A stretch of DNA of 64,000 nucleotides from Paractinoplanes deccanensis (GCF_016862115.1 NZ_BOMI01000190.1:1-64000); one strand, 5' to 3'. Numbered from the stretch's first letter, positions 34,224 to 43,209 are shown. Program-made: numbers and translations. Notes: generated by a model not told the origin, from the sequence alone.

Positions 34224-36935
34224 ATGCGGTTTCAGCTGCTCGGAGTGCCGCAGGTTCACGCTCGTGGACGGGCGGTGGCGATGGGGCCGCCCAAGCAGGC
34301 GGTCGTTCTCACGGCCCTGCTCCTCGACGGCAACCGGCCGCTCTCCACCGAAGTGCTCGTCGAACGAGTCTGGGGACCCGATGCCCCCGACCACGCGGCG
34401 CGCACGCTGCACACGTACGTCTCGCGCATCCGGCAGTTGCTGGAACCGGCGGACGGCCCGACCCGGTTGCACCGCCACCGCAGCGGCGGCTACCTGCTCG
34501 AGCTGCCCGAGGAGTCGTTGGATCTGCACTACTTCCGGCAGCTCGTCACCAGGGCGGCCGAGCTGGACCGGGCCGATCCGAAGCGCGCCCTCCTGCTACG
34601 CGAGGCCCTGACGCTGTGGCGAGGTCAACCCCTCGCCGGGCTCCCGGGCGACTGGGCAGCCCGGGCGCGCATGCTGCTGATCGAGGAGCGGATCGACGCG
34701 ACAATCCACTGGGCCGATGCCGAGACCCGGACCGGCAACCCGGCCGCGGCGATCGGGCCCCTCACCGAGCTCGCCGAGCAGCACCCGCTCGTCGAGCCGC
34801 TGGCCGCCGCGCTGATCCGGGCGCTCGCCGCCGCGGGCCGCACCGCGAAAGCCGTCGACCAGTTCCTTGCCGTACGCCGCCGCTTGGTCGACGAGCTGGG
34901 CGTCGAGCCCGGTGCCGAGTTGCGGGCCGCCCACCGGGACATCGTGCGCCAGACGCACGAGCCCGACGAGATCGTTCCGGCCCAGCTGCCCCTCGACGTG
35001 CCGGACTTCGTCGGCCGCGACGCCGAGCAGCAGCGGTTGCACGACCTGGCCAGGACCGCGGTGATCGTCATATCCGGCACGGCCGGCGTCGGTAAGAGCG
35101 CGCTGGTCGTGCACTGGAGCCATCGGGTGCGCCGCCGTTTCCCCGACGGCCAGCTCTATGTCGATCTGCTCGGCTTCGACCCGGCCGGCACCGCGCTGAG
35201 CGCGGCCGATGCGTTGCGCAACCTCCTCATCTCCCTGGGTGTGCCCGCCGCGCGCATCCCGGCCGAGCTGGACGCACGGGCGGCGCTCTATCGCAGCGTT
35301 CTCGCCGACCGCCGCGTGCTGGTGGTGCTGGACAACGCGGCCCATGAACGCGACGTGCGCCCGCTGCTGCCCGGTGCGCCGAACTGCCTGGTCGTCGTCA
35401 CCAGCCGCAGTCAGCTGCCCGGCCTGGTCGCCGCCGAGGGCGCCCGGCCGGTGGAGCTGGGTCTCCTGCCACCCGCGCAGGCACGGGAGCTGCTGAGCCG
35501 GCGGCTCGGCGCCCAGCGTGTCGCCGCCGAGCCGGCCGCGGTGGACCGCATCCTCGCTGCCTGCGCCCGGCTTCCCCTGGCGTTGACCGTCGCCGCCGCC
35601 CGGGCCCTGCTGCAACCCGAGCAAACGCTGGCGCGGCTGGCGGAGCAGCTGCACGCCGTACGGCACAGCCTCGATGCCTTTGCCGGTGACGACGAGGCGA
35701 CCGACGTGCGCGCGGTGCTGTCCTGGTCCTATCGGGCCCTGACGCCCGGGGCCGCCCGGCTGTTCCGGCTGCTCGGCCTGCATCCGGGCCCCGACGTGGC
35801 AGTGCCGGCCGTCGCCGCCCTGCTCGGTGAGCCGATCGGGGTCGCCGAGCGACAGCTGCTGGTGCTGACCCGGGCCAGCCTGCTCAGCGAGCACCGGCCG
35901 GACAGGTACCAATTGCACGATCTGCTCCGGACGTACGCCGGGGAGCTGGTTCGGCCGGAGGAGACGGCGGGGCCGCTGGGCCGGATGCTCGACCACTATG
36001 TGCACTCGGCGTACGCCGCCGACCGGATCCTGTATCCGCATCGGACGGTTCCCGAGCTCACCACCGATGGCCCGGTGATCAGACCGGCCGACCACGCCGC
36101 GGCGCTCGCCTGGTTCGCCGAGGAGCACCAGGTTCTCGTACGCATGGTCGGGCACGCCCACGACACCGGCCTCGACTCCGGCGCCTGGCTGCTGGCGCGG
36201 GGTTTGACCACGTACTTCGACCTCCAAGGTCATTGGCAGGACTGGGTGCTGACCCAGCGGATCGCGCTGTCCTCGGCGACCCGCTCGGGAGATCGAGTGG
36301 GAGCGGCGTTCGCCCACCTCAACCTCGGTCAAGCCCTCACCCAGCTCCGCCCGGAGGATGCTGTTCGCCACCTGCGGCTCGCCCTCGACGGCTACCGGCG
36401 TCTCGGCGAAGCGAAGGGACAGGCCCACACGCACAACGCGCTCGCCCGGGTCCTCGGCAGCCAGGGCGATCCCCGCGAAGCGCTGCGCCAGACCGAGCAG
36501 GCGGTCGAGCTTTTCGGCCGGGTGGGTGACCAGGACGGGCAGGCTCGGGCGCTCAACAACCTCGGCTGGTATCACACCCAGCTCGGCGAGTGCGACCGGG
36601 CGCTGGCCCGCTGCCGGGAGGCGCTGCGGCTGCATCGCCGGATCGGCGACCGGTACGGCGAGGCGAACACACTGGACAGCCTGGGGCTGACCTATCACCA
36701 CCTCGGCGACCACGACCGGGCGGTACAAGAATACCGGGCGGCGCTGGACGTGTGGCGTGAGATCGCCGACCGCTACAACGAGGCCGGCACGCTCGGCCGG
36801 CTGGGCGACACGTATCGCAGCATCGGCGAGGCCGGCAAGGCCCGGAAGGTGTGGGAGCGGGCGCTGACCATGTTGACCGACCTCGGCCACACCGACGCGG
36901 AACAGATCCGCCGCAGCCTCGACGCACTCGGCTAG
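34224..36935 (+). CDS. AfsR/SARP family regulator with NB-ARC and TPR domains
   Basis: This 903-residue protein starts at MRFQLLGVPQVHARG. An OmpR-type winged helix (1-95) is followed by the bacterial transcriptional activator domain (~100-245) and an NTPase (NB-ARC) with P-loop GTAGVGKSAL near residue 285 and later LVVLDNAAHERDV. TPR repeats fill ~690-900 (GQARALNNLGWYH, RYGEANTLDSLGLTYHHLG). A TTG at 34206 could add six residues. SARPs activate secondary metabolism or development by binding direct repeats spaced 11 bp; such a repeat lies just after this gene. Confidence 0.9.
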   Translation: MRFQLLGVPQVHARGRAVAMGPPKQAVVLTALLLDGNRPLSTEVLVERVWGPDAPDHAARTLHTYVSRIRQLLEPADGPTRLHRHRSGGYLLELPEESLDLHYFRQLVTRAAELDRADPKRALLLREALTLWRGQPLAGLPGDWAARARMLLIEERIDATIHWADAETRTGNPAAAIGPLTELAEQHPLVEPLAAALIRALAAAGRTAKAVDQFLAVRRRLVDELGVEPGAELRAAHRDIVRQTHEPDEIVPAQLPLDVPDFVGRDAEQQRLHDLARTAVIVISGTAGVGKSALVVHWSHRVRRRFPDGQLYVDLLGFDPAGTALSAADALRNLLISLGVPAARIPAELDARAALYRSVLADRRVLVVLDNAAHERDVRPLLPGAPNCLVVVTSRSQLPGLVAAEGARPVELGLLPPAQARELLSRRLGAQRVAAEPAAVDRILAACARLPLALTVAAARALLQPEQTLARLAEQLHAVRHSLDAFAGDDEATDVRAVLSWSYRALTPGAARLFRLLGLHPGPDVAVPAVAALLGEPIGVAERQLLVLTRASLLSEHRPDRYQLHDLLRTYAGELVRPEETAGPLGRMLDHYVHSAYAADRILYPHRTVPELTTDGPVIRPADHAAALAWFAEEHQVLVRMVGHAHDTGLDSGAWLLARGLTTYFDLQGHWQDWVLTQRIALSSATRSGDRVGAAFAHLNLGQALTQLRPEDAVRHLRLALDGYRRLGEAKGQAHTHNALARVLGSQGDPREALRQTEQAVELFGRVGDQDGQARALNNLGWYHTQLGECDRALARCREALRLHRRIGDRYGEANTLDSLGLTYHHLGDHDRAVQEYRAALDVWREIADRYNEAGTLGRLGDTYRSIGEAGKARKVWERALTMLTDLGHTDAEQIRRSLDALG

Positions 36936-36941
36936 ACATTC

Positions 36942-36960
36942 CTTCCACATCGCTTCCACA
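36942..36960 (+). promoter_or_regulatory. Candidate SARP box: CTTCCACA direct repeat with 11-bp period
   Basis: CTTCCACA occurs at 36942-36949 and again at 36953-36960, exactly 11 bp apart. SARP proteins typically bind direct repeats with this spacing close to the -10. The repeat lies 22 bases before the ATG of the secreted protein gene and just after the SARP gene. No ribosome-binding site precedes that ATG, which fits a leaderless transcript starting at or near it. Confidence 0.5.
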
Positions 36961-36982
36961 CGGTGGGCGCACCTTGTCAACC

Positions 36983-37423
36983 ATGAACTCAACGAAGAAG
37001 CACCGGCCGGCCCTCACGTCACGAAGACTGCTGGGCATCCTGAGCGCCGCGACCATGACCACGGCGTCGTTGTTCGCCTTGTCGACACCGGCGCAGGCAC
37101 AGGCGGTCTGCATCGAGCCCGAGCCCGCCGCGCTGTACCTGTACGAGAACCGCAACGGCAGCGGCGACGTCTTCCAGGCGACCGCGAGCGTCATCGACTT
37201 CCGCGTGTTCGGCTTCAACGACAAGGCCAGCCGAGTCTGGAACAAATACGATTGCCGCGCCTGGGTGCTGTACGACGACAACCAGTTCGAGGACCGGCAC
37301 TACTGCATCCGGCCCAACCAGACGGTCGACCTGCATCGCGAGGCGTGGAACTTCGGCGACAAGATCTCGTCGGTCAAGAAGCTCACCGGCAAGAGTTGCA
37401 GCGGCTACCCGACGTTCGGGTGA
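36983..37423 (+). CDS. Secreted I36-type / beta-gamma-crystallin-like small protein
   Basis: This 146-residue protein has a signal peptide (hydrophobic residues ~15-35, cleavage after AQA). The mature part starts VCIEPEPAALYLYENRNGSGDVF and contains FNDKASRVWNKYDC, VLYDDNQFEDRHYCI and FGDKISSVKKL, the repeated pattern of the SMPI-like/I36 inhibitors and beta-gamma crystallins. Four Cys could form disulfides. Known members inhibit metalloproteases, but others have no known function. It follows the SARP gene by 47 bases with a SARP-like repeat between, so regulation by that SARP is plausible. Confidence 0.75.
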   Translation: MNSTKKHRPALTSRRLLGILSAATMTTASLFALSTPAQAQAVCIEPEPAALYLYENRNGSGDVFQATASVIDFRVFGFNDKASRVWNKYDCRAWVLYDDNQFEDRHYCIRPNQTVDLHREAWNFGDKISSVKKLTGKSCSGYPTFG

Positions 37424-37515
37424 TCAGCGACGGTGGTGCGCGGGCTGAGAAACAACCGCGCCGCGACCTCCGGGTTGGTGAAGCCGTCCCGATTCCCGAT
37501 CGCCTGGGAAACCGT
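37424..37515 (-). pseudogene. LuxR-type helix-turn-helix remnant
   Basis: On the minus strand these bases encode GFTNPEVAARLFLSPRTTVADH, close to the LuxR recognition helix pattern TNxEIAxRLFLSxxTVxxH. No start or upstream domain is present, and the frame meets a stop shortly after. It is the last trace of a regulator gene next to the alpha/beta hydrolase gene. Confidence 0.6.
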
Positions 37516-37522
37516 GCCGGCC

Positions 37523-38359
37523 TCATGTATCGGTGGTCTCAGCGGCCTCGTCCCGGCGCAGGAAGCACGACAGGAGTTGCCTGAACTCGTGGGGGTGCTC
37601 GATCGCCGGCACGTGCCCACATCGGCCGAGCACGTGCAGGCGGACGTCGGCCAGGTGGCCGAGCAACGGCAGGGCCGCCGTCCCGAGCGGGGTGATCCGG
37701 TCGTCGGCGCCGTGCACGAGGAGCACCGGCGCGCGGATCGTGGCCAGCGCCGCCGCCGACAGGGTGAGGTCGCCGGCCCACCGCGCCCGGGGCGGGGGAA
37801 ACAGCGAGGCGAAGGCGGCCGCCCCGGCTCGCATGGCGGCGGCACGGGCGTCGACGGCCGCATCGGTGACGAGCGCCTGGTCCAGAACGAGGCGACTCAG
37901 CATGTCCCGTGCCCCGGGCCGGCCGGCGGGTGCGGCCCAGACCGCGTCGAGCTCGGGCGAGAGCGGGGCGCCGGGGGCGCCCATGGTCGAGACCGCCACG
38001 ACACGGGTGACCTGCTGGGGGCGCGCGGCCGCCAGCGCCAGCGCCACGGCGCCGCCCATGGAGTGGCCCACCACGGCGTAGCGCTCGGCGCCGAGGGCGT
38101 CCATCAGGCCCGCGGCCTGCGCCGTCCACAGCTGGAGCCCACCCCTGGAGCCCGGCGGCAGCGGCGTACGGCCGAACCCCGCCTGGTCGGGGGCCACCAG
38201 GCGCCAGGACGAGCCGAGCGCCTGCGCCGTCGTCCCCCAGGCTCCGGAGCCTGTCGTGCCGGGTCCGGAGCCGTGCAGCATCAGCACCGCGGGGCCGGTG
38301 CCGGTTTCCATGACATGCACCGGGGATCCGTCGACGGCGACGGTCCGCAGTGGTGTCAC
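37523..38359 (-). CDS. Alpha/beta hydrolase
   Basis: This 278-residue hydrolase has the oxyanion motif MLHGSGPGTTG typical of the C-C bond hydrolase/haloperoxidase group. The nucleophile is Ser100 (VVGHSMGG), with acid Asp220 (HGADDRITP) and His249 (GRCGHVPAIEH). There is no signal peptide. The start overlaps the end of the DJ-1-like gene by 4 bases (ATGA), so the two form one leftward operon downstream of the GntR gene. A role in opening a lactone or ester whose product enters the dehydrogenase pathway at 45-48 kb is possible but not shown. Confidence 0.85.
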   Translation of the reverse strand: MTPLRTVAVDGSPVHVMETGTGPAVLMLHGSGPGTTGSGAWGTTAQALGSSWRLVAPDQAGFGRTPLPPGSRGGLQLWTAQAAGLMDALGAERYAVVGHSMGGAVALALAAARPQQVTRVVAVSTMGAPGAPLSPELDAVWAAPAGRPGARDMLSRLVLDQALVTDAAVDARAAAMRAGAAAFASLFPPPRARWAGDLTLSAAALATIRAPVLLVHGADDRITPLGTAALPLLGHLADVRLHVLGRCGHVPAIEHPHEFRQLLSCFLRRDEAAETTDT

Positions 38360-38919
38360 CGGGAGTCGACGGACTTCGCGAACAGCTCCATCATCGCGCG
38401 GCCGAACTGCGGCATGTCGGGCCAGCCCCGGCAGGAGACGAGGTTGCCGTCGACGACGTCGGGAGCGTCGATGACCGTCGCGCCCGCGTTTTCCATGTCA
38501 CCGGTGATGGGCGGGAAGCACGCCGTCTTCCGGCCTTTCAGCAGCCCGTAGACCGCCGGCACCTGCGCGCCGTGGCACACCAGCGCGATGGGGAGGTTAC
38601 GCGCGAAGAAGTGCTCGGTGATGCGCCGGACGTCGGCGTCGACCCGGATCCACTCGGGGGCGCGTCCCCCGGGGATGATGAGGGCGTCGTAGCGCTCGAC
38701 GTCGACCTCGGCCCAGGGCACGTCGACCGGCAGCTTGCGGCCGTTCTTCTCCACGTACGCGTCGGAGTTGGGGTCGAACTCGTGGATGACCAGCTGCACG
38801 TCGCGCATCGTCCGGGACGAGACGTCGACGTCCCAGCCGCCCTCCTGCACGCGGTAGTAGGGGTACATCGTGTCGAGCTCCTCGGCGGCGTCGCCGGTCA
38901 GGAGCAGCGCTCTGGGCAC
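38356..38919 (-). CDS. DJ-1/PfpI family protein
   Basis: This 187-residue protein starts at a GTG with AGGAG six bases upstream. It has the class I glutamine-amidotransferase-like fold: TGDAAEELD at the N-terminus, DALIIPGGRAPEW in the middle and the nucleophile elbow ALVCHGAQ with Cys115-His116. Members act as proteases, deglycases or glyoxalases, and the specific role here is not known. The gene is preceded by the repeat-bearing promoter at 38950-38984 and followed by the alpha/beta hydrolase with a 4-base overlap. Confidence 0.85.
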   Translation of the reverse strand: MPRALLLTGDAAEELDTMYPYYRVQEGGWDVDVSSRTMRDVQLVIHEFDPNSDAYVEKNGRKLPVDVPWAEVDVERYDALIIPGGRAPEWIRVDADVRRITEHFFARNLPIALVCHGAQVPAVYGLLKGRKTACFPPITGDMENAGATVIDAPDVVDGNLVSCRGWPDMPQFGRAMMELFAKSVDSR

Positions 38920-38949
38920 CTGATTCTCCTCGCATCTGATGACGGGTGA

Positions 38950-38984
38950 GTTAAATCCGATCCGATCCGATCCGATGGAGTCAA
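38950..38984 (-). promoter_or_regulatory. Leftward promoter with (ATCCG)4 repeat in the -35/-10 spacer
   Basis: On the minus strand TTGACT (38984-38979) is a good -35 box and TTTAAC (38955-38950) a fair -10. The spacer contains four copies of a 5-bp unit (plus strand ATCCG, 38955-38974). With four copies the spacer is 23 bp, too long; with three it would be 18 bp, close to optimal. Copy-number change could thus switch the DJ-1/hydrolase operon on and off. The repeat is certain; the promoter assignment and switching are inferred. Confidence 0.5.
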
Positions 38985-39007
38985 TATTCCCCGGCCCAGC
39001 CCGGCCG

Positions 39008-39742
39008 TCAAGCCTCCAGCGAGGACGCCTCGACCTCGTCGAACAGCCGCCGGAAGCGCTCGCCGGACCGCAGGATGTGCCGGCGCATCGCGTACGCGGC
39101 GGCGTCGGGGTCACGCGCGGCGATCGCGGCCACCACCTGCTCGTGCTCGGCCATGGCCAAGTGGGTGACCTGGCGGTCGTGGTGCAGCCGGAAGAGGTGC
39201 ACGTGGCTGTGCAGCCGAGCGAGCGCCTCCCGGATGACCTCGTTCTCCGCGCTCAGGGCGACGAGATCGTGAAAAGCGGCGTCACGCAGCCCGAAGGCGC
39301 CATAGGCCAGGGGTCCGCGGCCGCCCTCCAGCTCCGCCATCTCCACCAGCATGCGCCGCAGGCCGGCCACCTGCTCCGGGGAGGCGCGCTCGGCGGATCG
39401 GCGCGCCGCCGCCGGCTCGAGGAGGAGGCGCACCTCCAGCATGTCCTCGAAGCGGTGACGGGTGATCTGGGGCGGGATGCGATAGCCGGCGTGCGGCACC
39501 CGCACGACCAGGCCCTCGGCCTCCATGCGGTTGAGGGCGTCCCGGATCGGCGTCTGCGAGACGCCCAGCTCTCGCGCCAGGACGTCGATCGTGACGCGGG
39601 AGCCGGGCTCGATCCGTAGCGACATCAGCTGTCCGAGCAGCGTGTCGTACACCTCGTCGGCCAGCCGGCCGCCGGATCTCGCGTGCGGCATCGCGTCCGT
39701 CATGGCTCTGCGTCCCCGCGCGATCGTCGCTTCGTCGTCCAT
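39008..39742 (-). CDS. GntR family regulator (FCD domain)
   Basis: This 244-residue protein has an N-terminal GntR winged helix (~14-80, VTIDVLARELGVSQTPIRDALNRMEAEGLV) and a C-terminal FCD all-helical effector domain with metal-binding-type residues (LRDAAFHDLVALS, LARLHSHVHLFR, MAEHEQVVAAI). The start at 39742 lacks a close ribosome site; an ATG at 39700 is an alternative. It is divergent from the importer operon at 40026 and upstream of the DJ-1/hydrolase genes. It probably controls both and responds to the imported acid or its oxidation product. Confidence 0.85.
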   Translation of the reverse strand: MDDEATIARGRRAMTDAMPHARSGGRLADEVYDTLLGQLMSLRIEPGSRVTIDVLARELGVSQTPIRDALNRMEAEGLVVRVPHAGYRIPPQITRHRFEDMLEVRLLLEPAAARRSAERASPEQVAGLRRMLVEMAELEGGRGPLAYGAFGLRDAAFHDLVALSAENEVIREALARLHSHVHLFRLHHDRQVTHLAMAEHEQVVAAIAARDPDAAAYAMRRHILRSGERFRRLFDEVEASSLEA

Positions 39743-40025
39743 CGTGACGAGAGGTCCTTTCTTGCGCCTTGACGAACCTGTTGACATCAGTCACAACGCT
39801 GCGACATGCTGACGCCCTCGCCGGATCGTATAGGAAAAGCGGCGGATGATCGCCATCCAGCACCGTCGCGGAACCTACCCCAAGCATTGTCGGCCTCCCG
39901 CCCGGTCCGTGGGCCGGCCGCCGCGACATAGCCCGGTAACACCCCCTTGAACTACCCAGCACCGATCACTCGGCGAAGCGCGTAGCGAGGTTCTAGAAGC
40001 CCCACTTCCGAAAGCAGGCAGGAAT
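39743..40025. promoter_or_regulatory. Divergent control region between GntR and the two-ATPase importer
   Basis: TTGACA (39781-39786) with CATGCT 18 bases later (39804-39809) is a likely rightward promoter. ATCGTATAGGA near 39825-39835 resembles a half-site of FCD-type GntR operators. The remaining ~190 bases up to the binding-protein ATG show no RNA gene or clear repeat, so the importer mRNA would have a leader of about 200 bases. AGGAAT precedes the ATG at 40026. Confidence 0.45.
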
Positions 40026-41429
40026 ATGCGGCATCCACAGCGAATAGGACGACTGACGGCGGCCCTGCTGCTGATGGCCACGACCGTGGCGGCGTGCGGC
40101 GGCGACAAGGACGACGACCCGACGGCGAGCGCCCCCAAGGCGCCCGCGACCATCCCGGAGCTCACCACGGACCCGCTGACCCTCAGCTTCATCTGGTTCG
40201 AGTGGCCGCCCGCCCAAGCGCTGGAAGCCTTCGCGAACAAGGAGTACAAGAAGGTACGGCCGAACGCGACCATCAAGGTCAACACCGTGCCGAACGCCAA
40301 CTGGCACGACGCGATGTTCACCCAGTTCGCCGCGCGCAAGACCGACTTCGACGTCGCGATCCTGGACTCGCAGCACATCGGCGAGGCCGTGACGAACGGC
40401 AACATCCTCGATCTCACCGACTTCGTCAAGAACAACATCGACGTCAACGCCTACAACCCGTACCTGCTGGCCGCCTACGGCCAGTTCCCGCAGGCGGAGA
40501 CCGGTCAGCGCGACGAGAACGCCAGCCTGTACGGGCTGCCGCTGCTGGGCGACACCTGGACGATGATCTATCGCAAGGACCTGATCGGCGACAAGCCACC
40601 GCAGACCTGGGACGAGATGATCTCGGCGGCCGAGAAGTGCCAGGCGGACAACCCGGGCGTCAGCGGGCTGGCCTTCCACCAGGCCAACGGCTCCGACGCC
40701 GCGGCCGTCACCTACAACACGGTCAACGGCGTCTACGGCGGCAACCTCTGGGACGCCCCGAACCGCAAGATCGAGGGCGTCCTCAACGACGCGGCCGGCC
40801 AGGAGGCGATGGAGGTCCTGGTCAACAGGATGAAGCCGCTGACCGCCAAGGGCTCCGGCAACTGGTTCATCGACGAGGTGAACGCGGCGGTCGCGCAGGG
40901 CAAGGCCTGCATCGCGTTCAACTGGATCGCCGCGAGCGGCGGCCTGCTCGACCCGAAGCAGTCGACGCTGGGCACGACGCGGGAGCAGATCCTCGGCAAG
41001 CTGGGCTTCGCCACCCTGCCGAAGCAGAAGACGGACCTGGTGCCTCTCGGCGGCATGGGGATGCACGTGTCGGCCTACTCCCCCGCGGCGAACCAGGCCG
41101 AGGCCCTGAACTTCATGAAGTGGTTCGAGCAGGCCGACATCCAGAAGAAGTGGGCCGCGGCCGGTGGCGTGCCGTCACGCACGGACGCTCTGGCTTCGCC
41201 CGAGTTCCTCGACGCCGGGCCGTTCAACAAGGTGTACGCCGACTCGGTGCCCCGGATGCGGGACATGTGGAACGTGCCCGAGTACGCGCGCCTCGTCGAC
41301 ATCGAGAACACCAACGTGAACGCGGCCCTCAACGGCGCGAAGAGCCCGAAGGCCGCTCTCGACGACATCGCGAAACAGCAGCAGGACGTGCTCGACTCCA
41401 GCGGCCGCAAGGGTGGCGGCGGACTGTGA
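40026..41429 (+). CDS. ABC transporter solute-binding lipoprotein (two-ATPase importer)
   Basis: This 467-residue family 1 binding protein has lipobox VAAC (Cys24). The mature protein opens with PLTLSFIWFEWPPAQALEAFANKEY and includes the hinge YGLPLLGDTWTMIYRKDLI. It is longer than most sugar-binding proteins. Polyol or glycerol-type importers with paired ATPases have similar large binding proteins. It starts the five-gene transporter set that leads into two dehydrogenases and overlaps the first permease by four bases. The ligand is unknown. Confidence 0.87.
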   Translation: MRHPQRIGRLTAALLLMATTVAACGGDKDDDPTASAPKAPATIPELTTDPLTLSFIWFEWPPAQALEAFANKEYKKVRPNATIKVNTVPNANWHDAMFTQFAARKTDFDVAILDSQHIGEAVTNGNILDLTDFVKNNIDVNAYNPYLLAAYGQFPQAETGQRDENASLYGLPLLGDTWTMIYRKDLIGDKPPQTWDEMISAAEKCQADNPGVSGLAFHQANGSDAAAVTYNTVNGVYGGNLWDAPNRKIEGVLNDAAGQEAMEVLVNRMKPLTAKGSGNWFIDEVNAAVAQGKACIAFNWIAASGGLLDPKQSTLGTTREQILGKLGFATLPKQKTDLVPLGGMGMHVSAYSPAANQAEALNFMKWFEQADIQKKWAAAGGVPSRTDALASPEFLDAGPFNKVYADSVPRMRDMWNVPEYARLVDIENTNVNAALNGAKSPKAALDDIAKQQQDVLDSSGRKGGGGL

Positions 41430-42376
41430 GCGACCGCGTCTCGCTGACGACCGACCGTCCGGGGCGGGCGGCAACGCCGAAGCCGCCCGCCCCGGTTCGG
41501 TCCCGCCGGCTGACCGACCGGCGGCTCGCCGTGGCCTTCATCGCCCCCGCGCTGCTGCTGTTGCTCGGCATGTCGGTGTTCCCGTTGCTGTGGGCGCTGT
41601 ACCTGTCGTTCACCGACTACTCGGCCACCCGTGGCGGGCCCGCCAATTTCGTCGGGTTCGGCAACTACACCGCCATCCTGACCTCGGCGCAGGTCCACCT
41701 GAGGGCCGTGACGACGTTGGTCTACGTGGTCGGCGCGGTGACCCTGCAGACCGTGCTCGGTTTCACCATCGCCTACCTGATCTCCCGGCGCACGCGCGGG
41801 CGAGGGCTGCTGACCACGCTCTTCCTGGTTCCGATGATGTTGTCGCCGGTCGTGGTCGGGCTGTTCTGGCGGTTCATGCTCGACGCGCAGTTCGGCGTGG
41901 TCAACAGCATGCTCGGCTCGCTCGGCCTGGGTCAGGTCGAATGGCTGACCCGGCAGCGCACGGCGCTGATCTCGCTGATCGTTGTCGACACCTGGCAGTG
42001 GACGCCGTTCATCATGCTCATCGCGCTGGCCGGCCTCACCGCGGTCCCCAAGTACCTGTACGAGGCCGCCTCGATCGACCGGGCGTCCGAGTGGTTCCGG
42101 TTCCGCACCATCACCCTTCCGCTGGTGTGGCCGCTGCTGCTGATCGCCGTGTTGTTCCGGGCCATCGAGGCGTTCCGGTTGTTCGACCTCGTCTACATCC
42201 TCACCAGCGGAGGCCCGGGGGTCTCCACCGAGACGTTGTCGTTCCACGTCTACAAGGTCGCGTTCCTGGGCTTCAACACCGGGACCGCCTCGGCGTACGG
42301 GATCCTCATGGTCCTCGTCGTCATCGTCCTCACGCAGCTCTACCTGCGCTACCTGAACAAGCTCAAGGAGGACTGA
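41426..42376 (+). CDS. ABC transporter permease (MalF type, two-ATPase importer)
   Basis: This 316-residue permease starts at a GTG overlapping the binding-protein stop (GTGA). After a basic proline-rich tail there are about six hydrophobic segments. The EAA loop is YEAASIDRASEWFRFRT, where Arg stands in place of the usual Gly. TSGGPG follows in the next loop. The stop shares one base with the next start (TGATG). Confidence 0.88.
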   Translation: MSDRVSLTTDRPGRAATPKPPAPVRSRRLTDRRLAVAFIAPALLLLLGMSVFPLLWALYLSFTDYSATRGGPANFVGFGNYTAILTSAQVHLRAVTTLVYVVGAVTLQTVLGFTIAYLISRRTRGRGLLTTLFLVPMMLSPVVVGLFWRFMLDAQFGVVNSMLGSLGLGQVEWLTRQRTALISLIVVDTWQWTPFIMLIALAGLTAVPKYLYEAASIDRASEWFRFRTITLPLVWPLLLIAVLFRAIEAFRLFDLVYILTSGGPGVSTETLSFHVYKVAFLGFNTGTASAYGILMVLVVIVLTQLYLRYLNKLKED

Positions 42377-43209
42377 TGAGATTCTCCGTACGGGGCCGCG
42401 CTGTGCTGGAGGTCGCGCTGCTGAGCGTGCTGGCCGTCGTCATGTTGTTCCCGGTGCTGTGGATGATCGAGACGTCCCTCAAGGAGAACCGGGACGTCTA
42501 CGCCGTCCCGGCGAAGCTCTTCAACTTCGACGTCACCCTGGACCATTACCGGGACGTCTTCGTCTCCTCCGGCTTGTCCGTTGCGTTCCTCAACTCCGTC
42601 ATCGTCGCCGGGGCCTCCACGGTGCTGGCCACCGTGCTGGGGGTGCCGGCGGCCTGGGCCTACTCACGCTTCGCCGTCAAGGCCAAGAAGGACCAGCTGT
42701 TCTTCATCCTGTCCACACGCTTCATGCCGCCCGTGGTGGTCGTGATCCCGATCTTCCTCATGTACCGCTACATCGGGCTCATCGACAGCGCGCTCGGCCT
42801 GATCCTCATCTACACCGCGTTCAACGTCCCGTTCACGATCTGGATGATGAAGGGGTTCGTCGACGAGGTGCCCGCGGAGTACGAGGACGCCGCCATGCTC
42901 GACGGCTACACGCGGTTGCAGGCGTTCCGGAAGTTCACCCTTCCCCTGCTCGTGCCCGGCATCGCCGCGACGGCGGTCTTCGCGCTCATCTTCTCGTGGA
43001 ACGAGTTCGTCTTCGCCATCTTCCTCACCTCCAGCGACGAGGTGCGGACGGCCCCACCGGCGATCGCCGGCCTCATCGGCGGCACCACAGTGGACTGGGG
43101 CCTGGTGGCCGCCTCCTCGGTGGTGTTCGCCCTGCCGGTGCTCATCTTCGCCTACCTGGTGCGCAAGCACCTCGTCGCCGGTGTGACGCTCGGGGCGGTG
43201 CGCCGCTGA
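42376..43209 (+). CDS. ABC transporter permease (MalG type, two-ATPase importer)
   Basis: This 277-residue permease has about six hydrophobic segments and an EAA loop YEDAAMLDGYTRLQAFRK. A good AAGGAGG site lies just before its ATG, inside the preceding gene's end. The C-terminus (KHLVAGVTLGAVRR) is typical of MalG-type partners. It shares one base with both neighbours (TGATG junctions). Confidence 0.88.
   Translation: MRFSVRGRAVLEVALLSVLAVVMLFPVLWMIETSLKENRDVYAVPAKLFNFDVTLDHYRDVFVSSGLSVAFLNSVIVAGASTVLATVLGVPAAWAYSRFAVKAKKDQLFFILSTRFMPPVVVVIPIFLMYRYIGLIDSALGLILIYTAFNVPFTIWMMKGFVDEVPAEYEDAAMLDGYTRLQAFRKFTLPLLVPGIAATAVFALIFSWNEFVFAIFLTSSDEVRTAPPAIAGLIGGTTVDWGLVAASSVVFALPVLIFAYLVRKHLVAGVTLGAVRR

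Noticed and set aside
36553..37281. Minus-strand open frame across the SARP 3' end and the I36-like gene
   Set aside because: No ribosome site or family pattern; it lies opposite two clearly real genes.
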